Assembly: GCA_051453625.1 (NCBI GenBank) | Contig: JBOZIK010000001.1 | Span: 27,397,063 to 27,461,062 of the forward strand | Reading direction: 5' to 3' | Origin: Welwitschia mirabilis | Taxonomy: Eukaryota; Gnetophyta; Gnetopsida; Welwitschiales | DNA length: 64,000 nt | Shown: positions 37,948 to 49,929 of the stretch, one piece after another | Position numbering within the stretch: the stretch's first letter is position 1 | Layout of the letters: each line of letters starts with the position of its first letter | Made by a program: the position numbers and the translations under genes | Notes under the pieces: model-generated | Database searches by the model: none | Told to the model about the DNA's origin: nothing | Seen by the model: only the letters and a program-made list of their open reading frames with translations

Positions 37948-38673
37948 TTTAATGTCCATAAAATAGCTACATAATGGCTATAAAACTTATATTTCCATCA
38001 TGTTTGATCAACCCCTTAAACATATGGTCGATCCCTTCTGGTATCATTACTTAAATAGATTACCCTTTTAACCTATTCATTCAACTTAGTTTCTTATGGC
38101 TCCATGTATGGTCAACTCCTCAGGGTCTATTTGACTACTAGTTTGGTTGCTCGCTTGGTCCTGATAAAATCTATTTTCTGCTTTAGGTTTAGTCGACCAC
38201 TTAGGAATCTAGTTGATCTCTTACTAATCGAATGTGAAGTATTGATGCTTAGTTCTTAGGTTTAGTTGACTTCTTAGGTGTCTAATCGACCCTTTGATGA
38301 TCAGTTTAGAAGGATCAAGTACATAGTTCTTAGATCTAGTTGAATACTCAAATGTTTGGTCAACTCCTTAATGATCGGTTTAGGAGCACTAGTTCTCAGG
38401 TTTACAGGTTTGATCGACCCCTTGAATATTTGGTTGAATTTTCTAAATTCAGTTTACTTCTAAGTGTTTACTTTAGGTGTAGTCAACTTCTTAGAAGTTT
38501 AGTCGACTCCTTTAGAGGGTAATAAGACTTTATCGGTTTTAAGATTAAAATGTGGTAAACATTGCTTTAGCTTCTAACCTATAAGTGATTAATTATTTTT
38601 TCATAATATACAAAAAACTTTTCTACATAGAAAATATTAGTTTAACATTAATTAATAAATAATAATTTTAATA
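37948..38673 (-). repeat. 3' LTR of Sirevirus D, inner part
   Basis: Aligns with 52480-52809 and ends TTTTAATA where the 5' LTR ends TTTAACA. It contains about ten scattered copies of a GGTCGACC-like unit (for example AGTCGACCACTTAGG near 38190). It is longer than the corresponding part of the 5' LTR, which has lost some units. Confidence 0.85.
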
Positions 38674-38700
38674 ATCTCCCTCTTTAACATTGATGGCAAA
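38674..38700 (-). other. Polypurine tract of Sirevirus D
   Basis: The minus strand reads TTTGCCATCAATGTTAAAGA then GGGAGAT directly before the LTR. A TTTGCCATCA phrase followed by a GGGAGAT purine run is a known Sirevirus hallmark. Confidence 0.85.
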
Positions 38701-39144
38701 CTTTTTCTTAGGTGAAAAGATTAGATTTGAACCCACTCCCCCTTCATAAAATGCTTGCAAAAATATTAAACCTCTTATATTCAGTTAGACATTTTGCTAA
38801 GTTTTAATATTTTACTAATATTTAATAACAATTTGAAATGTGAAAATATATATGAAGCAAAATATGTTGGTCATAAATTATTAAATAACCATAAGATATC
38901 CTAGAATTTTTAGTTCATATTAAAAATAGATGTGCACTAAAAAAAATGAACACAAATTATAGAGCATTAAAAACAAGTGCATTTTTATTACTGAAAGATG
39001 AACATTATAATATAAAGTGCTTATCAAAAGTAGATACATCTGAGAGCACCATAAATAACTAAATAATTATTACCCTCTTGATATGAATAATAAAGGAGAG
39101 ACGAAATATAAGCATGAAAGAAAAACATAAACATAGAAAGAGAT

Positions 39145-40106
39145 CTAGTCAGATTCCTCTGCTTTATCCTCTTTAGATTCTTCTTTAAAATCTTCTTTTT
39201 CTTCATCTTCCTGGGCTACCTTCTGCAATGAGCTTCTAGCTTTATATGAAGTATTAGTAATCTCATATCTAGCTATAGTGAGAGCTTCTTTTATTTGTCT
39301 AGTATTATAGTTAATTCACCTCATTATGAAATAGTCCCTTTTAGGGAGGTTTACTTGGGAGAAGGAGATTTAAAGGACTTCTTTGATCTAATGAAGATAT
39401 AATGTGAGACAACGTCATATGCCCAATGGGTAACATGGGTTAAGAGGTTTCAAGATTCAAGCGAAAATGACTCGATAATCATGACACATATTTGCAATTA
39501 ATATAGAGAAAGGTAAAGGCCTAGTTCTATGATACTCTAACTGAGAAATCATATTTTTCAGTATAAAGGTAAGGGCATCAATGGAGTATCTAGTCCCTAC
39601 CAAATACATCAAATATATCCTATAGTAGGAGGCCTTATTATGATGACTCGTCAAAGGCAAGAAATTATAGGTAAAAACTAAGTGAAGAAACCTATACTTT
39701 GGGATAAGTAAAGAAGTAAAAATAGTGTGCTTCCAGTTATGGAATTTATCATAAAGCTCCCTTGTGATCTTTGCTTTAACTTTCATGGAGTCACAGAAAG
39801 GCCAAAACTTCTCATAGTCTCCTCTTAGGAAATCAGTAACAGCCATAATGAATTTTGCAATTACCCCAAAATGAGGATTTTAATGGTTCCATAGTTTAAT
39901 CATAAGAAGCATTATAATAAAACATTCTAGTAAGAAAAAGGGTAAGTAAAATTTAAAACATTAAGAAAATAAGATCGATCTAGATATTGTAAGAGTTGAA
40001 TCACATATTTAAGCTCCTTAAGCTCTGAAGTAGCAATAGATATTTCCTTGCACACAGGATTCTTCTCAAACTTCTCAATGAAGTTATCCAATGCATCTTT
40101 AGACAT
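39145..40106 (-). pseudogene. Envelope-like or accessory third ORF of Sirevirus D
   Basis: An ORF of about 320 codons on the minus strand, from ATG at 40106 (MSKDALDNFIEKFEKNP) to a stop at 39145, with one stop and at least one frameshift. The middle is open for 129 codons (39846-39457): MAVTDFLRGDYEKFWPFCDS, then YDKFHNWKHTIF, a RFLHLVFTYNFLPL segment, and SQLEYHRTRPLPFSILIANM. The C-terminus is Lys/Glu-rich (KEDFKEESKEDKAEESD). It lies between the pol end and the polypurine tract, the position of the envelope-like ORF in Sireviruses. The middle resembles a domain common in ORFs of plant mobile elements. I see no clear membrane anchor, so an envelope role is only by position. Confidence 0.6.
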
Positions 40107-40529
40107 TTCTTAGTAGAAATAAGAATGATCTTTGCTAGAAAATTCTTTTGTTATTCTTTTGGAATGTTTCTTAGCTATTACAACTACTTAGTAGAATCTT
40201 GAAAATAAGAAAAATATAACAAAGAAACTAGATCTAAAGGAGACAGGTGACTAGAAAATAATAAAAAGGCTTTGGGCTCTACTTGCTCTTAAAGAAAATT
40301 CTAATTAGGTTGATTTTAAAAAAGAAATTGGGTTCACAAATGATACTTCTACACTTTAATCCTTCAGATCTGGTTGATTATTTGTAAATCTAGTTAACTC
40401 ATCGAGATATAGGTCTATAATATTATAGGATCTAGATAAGCTAGTCGACCAATTATCTCTAGTTGACCAAATCATAAATCTAGTTAATCACCCTATAATC
40501 AATCACAGGATGGTGAGATAACCTTTAGT

Positions 40530-40654
40530 TTATTTTAAAGACCAAAAAAATTTACAAAATTTAGGAGTTCATTAAAAATATTTACCAGTTAACAATCTAC
40601 ACTAACAAAATTTATAGTAATATTTCCTTTTTCAACATAATCCTTTTAAAAATA
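40530..40654 (-). pseudogene. RNase H C-terminal end of Sirevirus D (after element C)
   Basis: The minus strand resumes the RNase H frame at the point where C interrupts it: YVEKGNITINFVSVDCQ-like residues, then LVNIF, the usual end of copia polyproteins. Joined to 47605 it forms one continuous domain. Confidence 0.85.
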
Positions 40655-40659
40655 ATGTC

Positions 40660-41741
40660 TATTACGTTGTTAATTTGTGGTTATTTGATGGATTTTTACC
40701 AGCTATTTTACAAGACATTTGCATAGGTTTAGCTACAATTCCAAGGATTTTAAAGAATTAATAAAAGACCTTAGAAATCTATAATTCTTAACATAATTTA
40801 AGACATTTATGGCATATTATAATACTCATGGATTTGGAAGAAGCTTTTTAATTAAAAATTCTTGCTTCTGCTGATATGAATGATTAAAGAAGACTGTTAT
40901 CCCCTCTATCATCCCATGACGGTAAGATGATAACATCATTAGATGCTGATGTGGACTGTTAAGTCATCTATTGAGACACTTGCTAAGTTACCTTTTGTAA
41001 TGAGCTATCATCTCCATAATTATCTAGATGATAGTCAAGATGATACTAATAATGTAATCAACTCTAATAGCTGACCCTTAACTATTTCATCCATTTATTA
41101 TCTATAAAAGCGCATTTTTAGAGCGCCTTCTATTTATCTTTTTTTCTATTTTTTCCTATAAATAAGTTCCCTTTAGACTCTCTTAGCTATCTTCGTTGCA
41201 TAAAAAATTCTCATAACAGAAGATTGAAGAGCTGAAGATCCATCTTGGGAGTTGTAGAAAGATGTTCCCTTGATGAAGAGCTATGTATCCTCAATTGAAA
41301 CTTAGATATTTTGTAACCCAAATGTTGTTAATTTTTAATATAAACTTTGCTTTCATGTTTGAACACTAGTTTGTTAGATGTTCCTTATGGTTTATGTTGC
41401 CCTTGATTTGGTTATAATTTCTTGGATGATATAGATAATTAAGGGAAGCTTTTGTTAAGGCTGAAAGGAAATAGTTTAGTATCATTTTATATTACATTTA
41501 GATTAGTTTCATTTTTCATTTGCATTGCATATTTTACTTTCTACATTATTCTTTAGATTTGGTTACTTTATTTTATTATGCAAAGTAATCCAAGTCTCAT
41601 CTTATAGTCTTCAATGAAAATATAACATTTGGGTTAACTCCACTCATACTAGTGTGTTTTATCATATAATAAATCTATTTTATTTATGAAATTACAGAAT
41701 CCTTTTGAGTATAAATGCTTTCATAAATACATACTGAAATA
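40660..41741 (+). repeat. 5' LTR of element C
   Basis: Starts TATTACG where the partner has TGTTACG. Aligns with 46517-47599 throughout. A possible TATA-type box (TCTATAAAAG) lies at 41100-41110; the partner LTR has the same phrase near 46960. Hairpin modules near 40900 and 41010. Confidence 0.9.
41100..41110 (+). promoter_or_regulatory. Putative TATA box of the element C LTR
   Basis: TCTATAAAAG, conserved in the 3' LTR near 46959-46969, in the middle of the LTR where the U3/R boundary is expected. Inferred from motif, conservation and position only. Confidence 0.5.
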
Positions 41742-41743
41742 AA

Positions 41744-41765
41744 TTTGCATCATTACCAGGTAAGG
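41744..41765 (+). other. tRNA-Asp primer-binding site of element C
   Basis: TTTGCATCATTACCAGGTAA follows the 5' LTR by two bases and matches the family's TTTGGCGCCGTTGCCGGGGA with one missing base and mostly transitions. Confidence 0.8.
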
Positions 41766-42000
41766 CTACTAAGGAGTATAAGTATTGTCATTGTTTGAGA
41801 TGCTATGACATGATCAACCTAGAGAAAAAGTATTAAAGAGAAAGGTCATTGATAGAAAAGAACATTAGAGAAGGACTAGTAAACTTAGAAATTAAATTGG
41901 AAAAGCAATCTCTAGGTGCATATAATCCTCTTTCTAAATTTGTTTTTTTTGAATCAAACCCCATTTAAAAAATTCTTATATAAGAAGAAAACTAGTTAAA

Positions 42001-43300
42001 ATATCAAGCACTACCCAGAAACAAAAGCAAGTTGTAGGGTTCTCTACTCCTAATCCTAATTCAAACCTTACCCAAAGGGAATTACTAGCCAATAAGAAAT
42101 AAGAAATTCAAACACATTTTCATCTACTCCTGGCAGATGATGTTAAGCTTAAGAGTCTTACCTATCTAACTTTTAGTGATGAATATGAAAAGGATCCCCT
42201 TCAACATATTACAGATATAGAAAAACTAATTCTTACCTTAGGGAATGAAAAGAAAAAAATTAGTGATAGAACACATGTGGTAATATTTCCTATAACATTA
42301 GAAAGTAGAGATAAACTTTGGATAAAAACCATATCCCACAAAAGTTTAAAATCTTAAGATCAAGTTTAGGATACCTTTATCAAAAGATTTATGAGTAAAA
42401 AAACTGTTAGAAAAAGAAAAAGGAAAGTAACAAACTTTCAACAAAAATCAAATGAGGATTATGCTTTCACATATAAATGTTTCTTCATTACCCTTTACTC
42501 TAATCCAATAGATGCTTTTTTATAAGAATAACTTATTAACTACTTTTATAGTGGACTAAATCCCTATAAAAAAATAAATTGTAGACTTATTTTGTGGTGG
42601 AAACCTCATAAATCTCACATTATAAAATGCATGGATAAAATTAGAAGAACTTGTTGAGGTTAGTTAAACTTGGTTAGCATCCAAAAAAACCAAACTATAG
42701 GCCAACTCATTAAAGAATTAAAAGAAGGTAAACAAGATAAAGAGATAGATTACAACCCTAAAAATCTGATGAGAGACTTTATAACAAACTTGAAGAAACA
42801 TACATATATGGTCTTAGATGTCAAATCAACAACTAAAAAAATGTTATGCCAACTTATGACTTATGTGAGGAAAATTACCACATAATTAAAAATTATCCCC
42901 TATTACCAACATATAAAGAGAGAATACATGAATAAATTTGCACTTTTAATCAAACATCTCAAAACTTCTGAAATCAAAATCAGGCACAATCTATGTTAAA
43001 TACTCATTTTTAAAATAATTTTTAATCTTACAAAAATCAATTCCAAAATTAAAATTTTCAAGAAAGTTCATCAAACTTTTAACATCCTATTGATCAACTC
43101 ATAAAATTTTTGGATGAAATGAGAAAAAAATGTGAAACAACAAATGCAAAACTTAATAACTTAGTAAATTTCCTTTAATAGACAATGTTGGAAAATCAAA
43201 GACCATAAGCCTCATTGGCTATACAACCTTTACCAAACCCCAATAAAATAATAAAATACTATAGGATTGTATCAAAAAGTGAATAAGAAATAAACCCTCC
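42001..43300 (+). pseudogene. Gag of element C
   Basis: Begins with ATA TCA AGC at 42001, where the family has ATG; then TTQKQKQVVGFSTPNPN and the ELLANKK segment. The core is well preserved: a DDVKLKSLTYLTFSDEYEKD segment, then LGNEKKKISDRTHVVIFP, VRKRKRKVTNFQQKSNEDY and a SNPIDAF segment. 42670-42885 continues open for 71 codons (GQLIKELKEGKQDKE). A later helical part (IDQLIKFLDEM near 43085) leads to an acidic end near 43340. At least five stops. Confidence 0.85.
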
Positions 43301-43624
43301 TCTATGTGAAGCATCAACCTCTCAAAATAACATTTAAGATGATGAGGAAGAATAGGAAGACATTGAAATATTAGAATATTATTACTTCCCTTTTCTTGAT
43401 AGAAATTTAAAAAAACCTTTTTATAAAAGCAACCAACTGCTCCTTAGCTTGATAGGCATAATAACAAATTAATTTTCAATGAATGTTTTAAACTTACCCT
43501 TTTGGAAACTTTTACAACAAAAATCAAAACTATGAAAAGGCTTAACAAGAAGGAAATAAAAATGAATCATTTCTAATATACCTTTTTAACTCAATTCCTC
43601 ATAAATTTAGTGTTACAAAAATCA

Positions 43625-44236
43625 TCCAAATTCGAAGATCCAGGAGCAATAATAGTCAATGTCACACTAGAGGAAAATAAAAAGATTAGGAGAGATTTAA
43701 TTGACATTAGAGTGAGCATTAATATTATTCCACTTCATATTTGTAACAGACTTGGGTTAAAGAGTAGAATAAAGCCTATTTAGATTGTCTTAAATTTAGT
43801 AGACACTTTAGTTAAGAAACCCTTAGGGATCATTAAAGAGTTAGTAATCCAAATTGAAGAGGCCTGGTAACCAATAGATGTAATTATCATAGAAGTAAAA
43901 CACAATAAAGGATATCCATTACTTCTAGGATGAGCCTTTTGTGTAATAGGCCACTGCATTATTAACATAAAGACTAGGATAATGAAGTGTCACTTTGAAA
44001 ACAAAATGTTTATAATTAAAGTTTTCAATGTATCTAAAAAATACCTAGATGATGATGAAATAAACATTAAAAGTAACATTCAATCAAATTTATTCTTGCA
44101 ACATCATTTCCTTAAAGAAAGAAAGATGATATTACATGAGCCTATACTTTATGATTATTTACATAATATTAAAAATGAAGAAATCATTAATGCATCCAAT
44201 TTAAGAATAAAAATAAATCAAAACTCTAAATTATGA
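43625..44236 (+). pseudogene. Aspartic protease of element C, active site altered
   Basis: The retroviral-type protease that processes Gag-Pol. It reads KFEDPGAIIVNVTLEENKK, then the catalytic loop as DIRVSINIIP: Asp is kept but the following Gly-Ala of the family is Arg-Val. It continues with RLGLKS, VKKPLGIIKELVIQIEE, VIIIEV, GYPLLLG, CHFENKMFIIKVFNVSK and an acidic DDDEIN segment, ending at a stop at 44234. The last part (43982-44236) is an open frame. Only a few stops interrupt it, making it the best preserved protease in the window. Confidence 0.88.
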
Positions 44237-44516
44237 GAAAGTCCAATTATTAGAGAAACACTTATACCTTAAGAAAGATTATTCACTCCATGAATCAAAA
44301 ACTAAATATCATGATTTTAATTTGAATATTAAAAATTTTTCTAGTGGACTAGAACATAATTTTATTTATAATGATCAAAATAAAACTCTTATAATCAATG
44401 AAAATCTTTTACCAAAATTACCATTAATCTTCCCTTTGACTTTCAAAATTTGTGCTTTCATAAGGTCACATAAAATTTTATTTGCTCTCCCTCTCTTTCC
44501 CTAATTAATCATATAC

Positions 44517-45000
44517 CTTTGATGTTTTATCAATTAGTGAACATTTGGTTTGGATCTTATTTTTCTAAAAGAAGTTAACATCTTGCACCATCTAAATATA
44601 TCCTTTCTTCCTTATTTTTAATGAAAGTGTTGATTAGACTTTAGGATTTAAAAAAAATTTACTAGCTTTGATTCTTTTTTTTATTTTGTTGATTTTGATT
44701 TTGATTTTATTTTTAACTTTCTATTTTATTTTTTAATCTGTGTCATTCCTACTATCATCCCCATCACAATCTCTGTTTTTTATTTTATGCTTTTAGTTTT
44801 CTATTATATTTCCATTTTTTATTTTTATTTTTTATTTTTATCATTCTCTTTGTCATTTAGGCAATGACAAGGATGACTATTTATTATTTTGATTTTCTAT
44901 TATTTTGAGAAAATATATTTTGATGGCTTTGTTGAGATTTCTAAAGTGATCACTTAAGAATTTTAGAAAGTTAATGGACAAACATTGAAAATATATGAGC
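44517..45000 (+). pseudogene. FYQLVNIWFG block and integrase tail of element C
   Basis: MFYQLVNIWFGSYFSKRS is encoded at 44517-44575. A near-identical block exists in E (61620-61570) and a weaker one in A (7260-7175). After a 300-base spacer with two hairpin modules, FEKIYFDGFVEIS and KVNGQTLKIYEQ at 44893-45000 correspond to the C-terminal tail of integrase in B. The sequence between protease and this block is missing, so pol was deleted. Confidence 0.7.
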
Positions 45001-46502
45001 AACCATATAAATGTTTTATTAGCTTTTTCCTTTGAAGGTTATTATGACATTACTTGATTATCTTCAAAACTTGATTTATGTATTTATTTCCATAACTAAT
45101 CTTTTAACTTGGATATTTTATAGTGATAAGATTGGATTCATCTAATCTTCAGATATTCACATATCTATGAACTTCATTTTAAAGGAAGATACTTTAATTT
45201 TTATGTTTTTCTCAATGGTAAAAAGTCTTATATTGTTTAAGAGTGTTCTTTTCTATCTTTACCTTATGACTTTATCTTTATCTTTTGGAGTGTNNNNNNN
45301 NNNNNNNNNNNNNNNNNNNNNNNNNNNNNNNNNNNNNNNNNNNNNNNNNNNNNNNNNNNNNNNNNNNNNNNNNNNNNNNNNNNNNNNNNNNNNNNNNNNN
45401 NNNNNNNNNNNNNNNNNNNNNNNNNNNNNNNNNNNNNNNNNNNNNNNNNNNNNNNNNNNNNNNNNNNNNNNNNNNNNNNNNNNNNNNNNNNNNNNNNNNN
45501 NNNNNNNNNNNNNNNNNNNNNNNNNNNNNNNNNNNNNNNNNNNNNNNNNNNNNNNNNNNNNNNNNNNNNNNNGATAAGGAATGAGTAGTGTTCTTATTAT
45601 TGTGAGAGGAATTGCTTGTTTTTTAGACTCTTAGTTCTTCGACATGATCATTTCATTTCTTGAGATTTTAGTATTTGTTTTAAGATGCTAATAAGTGAGT
45701 TTATTTTTAGCAACTCTTTGGTCTAATCATTTATTATTTAAATAATTTCATTTTTAGCATCATCATAACCACTACCTTATCAAATAGAAATTTTTTATAC
45801 ATCAAGTAATGCGTTTTAAAATCAAGTGATATTATAATTTCTTTCACGAAAGTCTATTAGGTTAAAATGTCAGATAGGTGGATTATATTTTGTTTATATT
45901 ACCTACTATCCATTATTTTTGGTTTTCTTTAGTAGATCGGTTAGTTATTTCAAAGTCATTACTATACTTTCTTATCTTTTAAGGACCTTAATGATTTCCT
46001 TGCTTAGTTTTTAATAAATAGTTATTTTCTTAATTAAATAAATTTATAAATACTACTCTTAATCAATTTTTGTGGTCAAACATTTTTCTTTGTGTAGTAT
46101 TTATTTATTTTTTAAAATATTTTATCTATCTATATTTTTAAATTTGACATTTCTTTACTCAGCTTTTCCTTCATTTCTTAAGTTATCCAAATTCAAGAAC
46201 ACCCATCATCTACCTTCTCACTCCTATTTACTATATTTACTTTATTATCTAATACAGGATGTATTATTTTTCTCAGGAGGTAGGTAACATTATCATGGCC
46301 CATTTTTATAAATTTTTAAGTTATTTTAAAGCTTTCATTAGACAAAACTTTAAAAATTTCTTACACATTATGCATTGCATGTTATTTTGCTATGTGATAT
46401 GTTTTATGAGCCTATTTTATAATTTCTATATTACTTTTTTGTAAGATAAATTAGTTCACAGTTGTGATTTTTTACCTGGTTTGTATTAGGAACTGACAAA
46501 GC

Positions 46503-46516
46503 ATAATGAAGGGCTA
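46503..46516 (+). other. Polypurine tract of element C
   Basis: ATAATGAAGGGCTA directly before the 3' LTR. It matches the position and GGGCTA end of the tract in B. Confidence 0.7.
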
Positions 46517-47599
46517 TGTTACGCTACTAATTTATGGTTATTTGATGGGGTTTTATGAGCTATTTTGTAGGAAATTTACACAGGTTTTGATGTAATTTTG
46601 AGGATTTTGAAGAATCAATAAAGACCTTAGAAATGTAAAATTCTTAACATAATTTAAGGCATTTGTGGCATATTTTGATAATCATAGCTATGAAAGAAGA
46701 TTTCTAATTTAAAAAACAAGCTTCTACTAACATAAATGGTTAAAGAAGATTATCGTCCCTTTTGTCATCCCCATAATAGATAGAACAATAGCACCATTAG
46801 ATGTTAATGTGAACTATTGAATCATCTACTTAGATACTTATTGAGTTACTTTTATAATGAGTTATCATCTCCATCATTGTCTAGATGATAATAAGAATGA
46901 CACTGATAATGTAACTGACTCTGATAGTTGATTCTTAATCATTTCATCTGTTTCTTATCTATAAAAGAGTGCATTTTTTAATTTCCTTCTACTTTTCATT
47001 TTATGCTATGTTTTCCTATGAATAAGTCCTCTTTTGACTCTTCTAGCTATCTTCATTGCACTATAAATTCTCATAATAGGAGATGGAAGGGTAGGAGATA
47101 CATCTCGAGAGTTGCAAAAATATGTTCCCTTGGTTGAGGGCAATGTATCCTCTATTAAGACTTGACTGTATTGCAACCTAGATGTTATTACTTTTTAATA
47201 TAAACTCTATTTTCATCTTTGCATATTAGTTTGTCAAATGTCCCTTATGATTTATGTTACCCTTGATCTAGTAACAATTTTTTGAGTAATACAAATCATA
47301 AAGGGTATCCTTTGTTAAGGCTAAAAATAAGTGGTTTAATTTTATTTTCATTACATCTAGATTAGTTGCATTTTCCATTTGCATTGCATATTTTACTTTT
47401 TGCATTATTACTTAGTTTTAGTATTCTATTCCTTTGTGTAAAGTAATTCAAGTCTCATCACATAGTCTTTAATGATAATATAACATTTGATTTATCTGTC
47501 ACTCATACTAGTGTATTGTATTATGAAAGAAATATATTTTATTTATGAAATAACAGAATCCTTTTAAGTATAATGCCTTGTAAAATACACATCACAATA
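46517..47599 (+). repeat. 3' LTR of element C
   Basis: Starts TGTTACG and ends CACAATA (CA changed to TA). Aligned over its whole length with 40660-41741. Confidence 0.9.
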
Positions 47600-47604
47600 A
47601 TGTC

Positions 47605-48098
47605 TTAGTTTAATATGTTTAGTTCTTTAGTGCTATATAGAATGTTTAAAAATATTTATATCACTTGCGTTATCACAAAAAATAGAAACTTGTTCAAAAT
47701 TTATACAAAAGTCTTAACATTTCCTTCATCTAAAGGAAATGAACATAACAGCTCCCTACTGTAATATACTTGGCTTTTGTTATTGAAAAGGAGATTGAAT
47801 TTTGCTTTTTGCTTTTCCATCCTACTAAGCATGATCCTAATAGAAAATAATTTCCACTTGCATTCTTTTTATTATCCTTATAACTAGCCCAATTTACATT
47901 ATTGAATCCTACAAGCTCAAATGATATCTCAATTGGATACCATAAATCATAATCACATGTGTCTTTTATATATCTAATTATTCTTTTTATTACTTGTAAG
48001 TGTAATTCTTTCAGTTGGGTTTGATACCTTGCACACATACTAAAACTAAATATTATATTAGATCTACTTGCAATCAAATATAATATACTTTCAATCAT
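47605..48098 (-). pseudogene. RNase H of Sirevirus D, main part
   Basis: The minus strand shows MIESILYLIASRSNIIFSFS, CARYQTQLKELHLQVIKRII, an YIKDTCDYDLWYP segment, LVGFNNVNWASYKDNK, then SGNYFLLGSCLVGWKSKKQN and SITKAKYITVGSC. The family's catalytic Asp in the first motif is Asn here (FNNVNW), and the catalytic Glu of the KAKYI motif is Lys. The GSC ending is typical of Sireviruses. Open for 122 codons. Element C interrupts it after FCDNASDINIF and a KHIKL segment near 47610. Confidence 0.9.
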
Positions 48099-48099
48099 A

Positions 48100-48900
48100 C
48101 TCCTATAAAGTTTTTGATCTACTGATTTTCATTTTTATCCAAACTGACTTTATAAGATGTTGACATTGGAGTATCAGTTTTTTTAGCATTATCCAATCTA
48201 AAATATTTGACTAAATATTTTGTATATTTATATTGAGAAATAAATATTCCATTCTTTATTTACTTAATCTATAAACCAAGAAACATTCTCACTTCACCAA
48301 GCATGCTTATTTCAAAATTTATTCTTATAATTGTGGCAAATTCTTTTGATAATCCTTCATTAGAAGAATCAAATATGATATCATCAACATAAATTTGTAT
48401 AATTATAAAGTCCCTTTTCAAATTATTAACAAATAAAGTCTTATCTACTATTTCATGAATATAATCATTATCATTTAAAAAAGTGACTAACTTTTCATAC
48501 CAAGCTTTTAGAGCTTGCTTCAACCCATACAAAGCTTTCTTAAGCCTATAAACATAATTAGATATATAAGGATTACTAAAACCTTGTGTTTCCTCTACAT
48601 ATACTTCTTCACTTAAGTAACATTTAAAAATTAACTCTTTACATCCATTTAATATACTTTGAATTTTTTAAGACTATAAATAATAAAAACATTATATTAT
48701 TATCAAGCCTTGCAATAGGAACAAATGTGTAACCTACATCAATACCTTTTATTTGGTTATAGCCTTGTGTTACTAATCTTGTTATGTTTTTAATGATATT
48801 ATTTTTTTCATCACATTTGTTTTTAAAAATACACTTTGTCCCAATGACATTTTTGTCTTTTGGATTTTTTACAAGCTTTCAAACATTATTTCTCTCAAAT
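48100..48900 (-). pseudogene. Reverse transcriptase of Sirevirus D
   Basis: The minus strand begins with WVFKNKCDE and LVTQGYNQIKGIDV (about 48850-48730), loses frame near 48650-48540, then is open for 88 codons (48532-48269): MYGLKQALKAWYEKLVTFL, and IQIYVDDIIFDSSNE with the polymerase YVDD motif intact near 48390, then FEISMLGEVRMFLGL. Ty1/copia type. A later ILKYTKYLVKYF-like part is read near 48200. It contains several stops. Confidence 0.9.
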
Positions 48901-48914
48901 TGTTGTAATTCATC

Positions 48915-49892
48915 TTACATGTCCATCATCCATTCTTCATGGGATTCATCTTCTTTAAATTTCTTAGGTTCTATTTGCGAAACATCACAAATGTGAGTAT
49001 AAAAATTCTTCATAGAATTTATTATCTTTATCTTTAAGCTAACTTCTTCAATAATAGATCCTAAAAGGTGATATTTTAGATCTTTGAACTTTTTAGTTAT
49101 GACTTCTTTTGTTAGAGATTCTTCATTTCCAGTAGATACTACATTAATTATGGAAGTGCTTGGAAATATGTCTTCTTCATCATTTAAAAAAATAAACCTT
49201 GCACCAACATCATTAATTTGTACATTTACTAATTCTTCTATCATTAAAATTCTCTTGTTGAGAACATGATAAGCTCTACTTCTAGTTGAATAACCCAAAA
49301 ATATAGTTTCATTAACCTTAGATTCAAATTTTCTTAGATGTTCTCTATATTTTAGTACATAACATTTATGTATAAAGACTTTAAAATATGAAACATTAGG
49401 TTGTCTCCATTTGCACAAATCATATGGTGTTTTATCCATATCAGGTCTAAGATAAACTTTGTTAATAATATAACATGTAGTGCTAATAGCATCAGTCTAA
49501 AATTATTTTTAAATCTTCTTACTATTTAACATAGTTCTTTCCATTTCTTAGATGACTCTATTCTTTATTTTAGCAATACCATTTTGTTGTGGTGTTCTAG
49601 GGGCTAAAAATTAATGATCACTTCCATTATCAATGGAATACTTCTTAAATAAATGATTTTCAAATTCACCATCATAATTACTTGTTATTTTCTTTATGGT
49701 ATACCCTTTCTTATTTTGAATTTTATTGCATATCTCAATCCAATATTTGTAAGTTTCAAATTTATTTGAAAGAAATGAAACCCATGTATATCTAGAAAAA
49801 TTATGAATCATAGTAAGAAAATAGCATTTACCACCTAAACTTTGAGTTTGAGAGAGGTATATTAAGTTCATATGAATGAGTTCTAACAACAT
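48915..49892 (-). pseudogene. Integrase of Sirevirus D, inactivated
   Basis: The core at 49892-49611 reads LELIHMNLIYLSQTQSLGG, FLTMIHNFSRYTWVSFLSNK, then ITSNYDGEFENHLFKKYSI. Both Asp positions of the catalytic triad are Asn here (HMNL and TSNY). The C-terminal part at 49439-48915 is open for 174 codons: PYDLCKWRQPNVSYFKVF, KYREHLRKFESKVNE, IFLGYSTRSRAYHVLNKRI and MIEELVNVQIND, the usual linker to RT. A frameshift or stops lie between 49611 and 49439. Confidence 0.9.
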
Positions 49893-49929
49893 AGTTGTAG
49901 AAACATAGTTTTTACTATTATGTGAAGTT

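Larger units (their letters stand above)
40660..47599 (+). mobile_element. Athila-like LTR retrotransposon C, inserted in RNase H of D
   Basis: The only complete plus-strand LTR element of the Athila family here. LTRs are 40660-41741 and 46517-47599 (1082 and 1083 bases). The bases outside are ATGTC on both sides (40655-40659 and 47600-47604), a perfect duplication. It has gag and protease relics, a short conserved block (FYQLVNIWFG) and the integrase tail, but no RT, RNase H or integrase core. A gap covers 45294-45572. Confidence 0.92.

Noticed and set aside
37194-37959. Long open frames on both strands (about 250 codons)
   Set aside because: They consist almost entirely of N; an undefined codon cannot be a stop. 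The same applies to frames across 6394-6744, 21402-21726, 31739-31932, 45294-45572 and 59436-60052.
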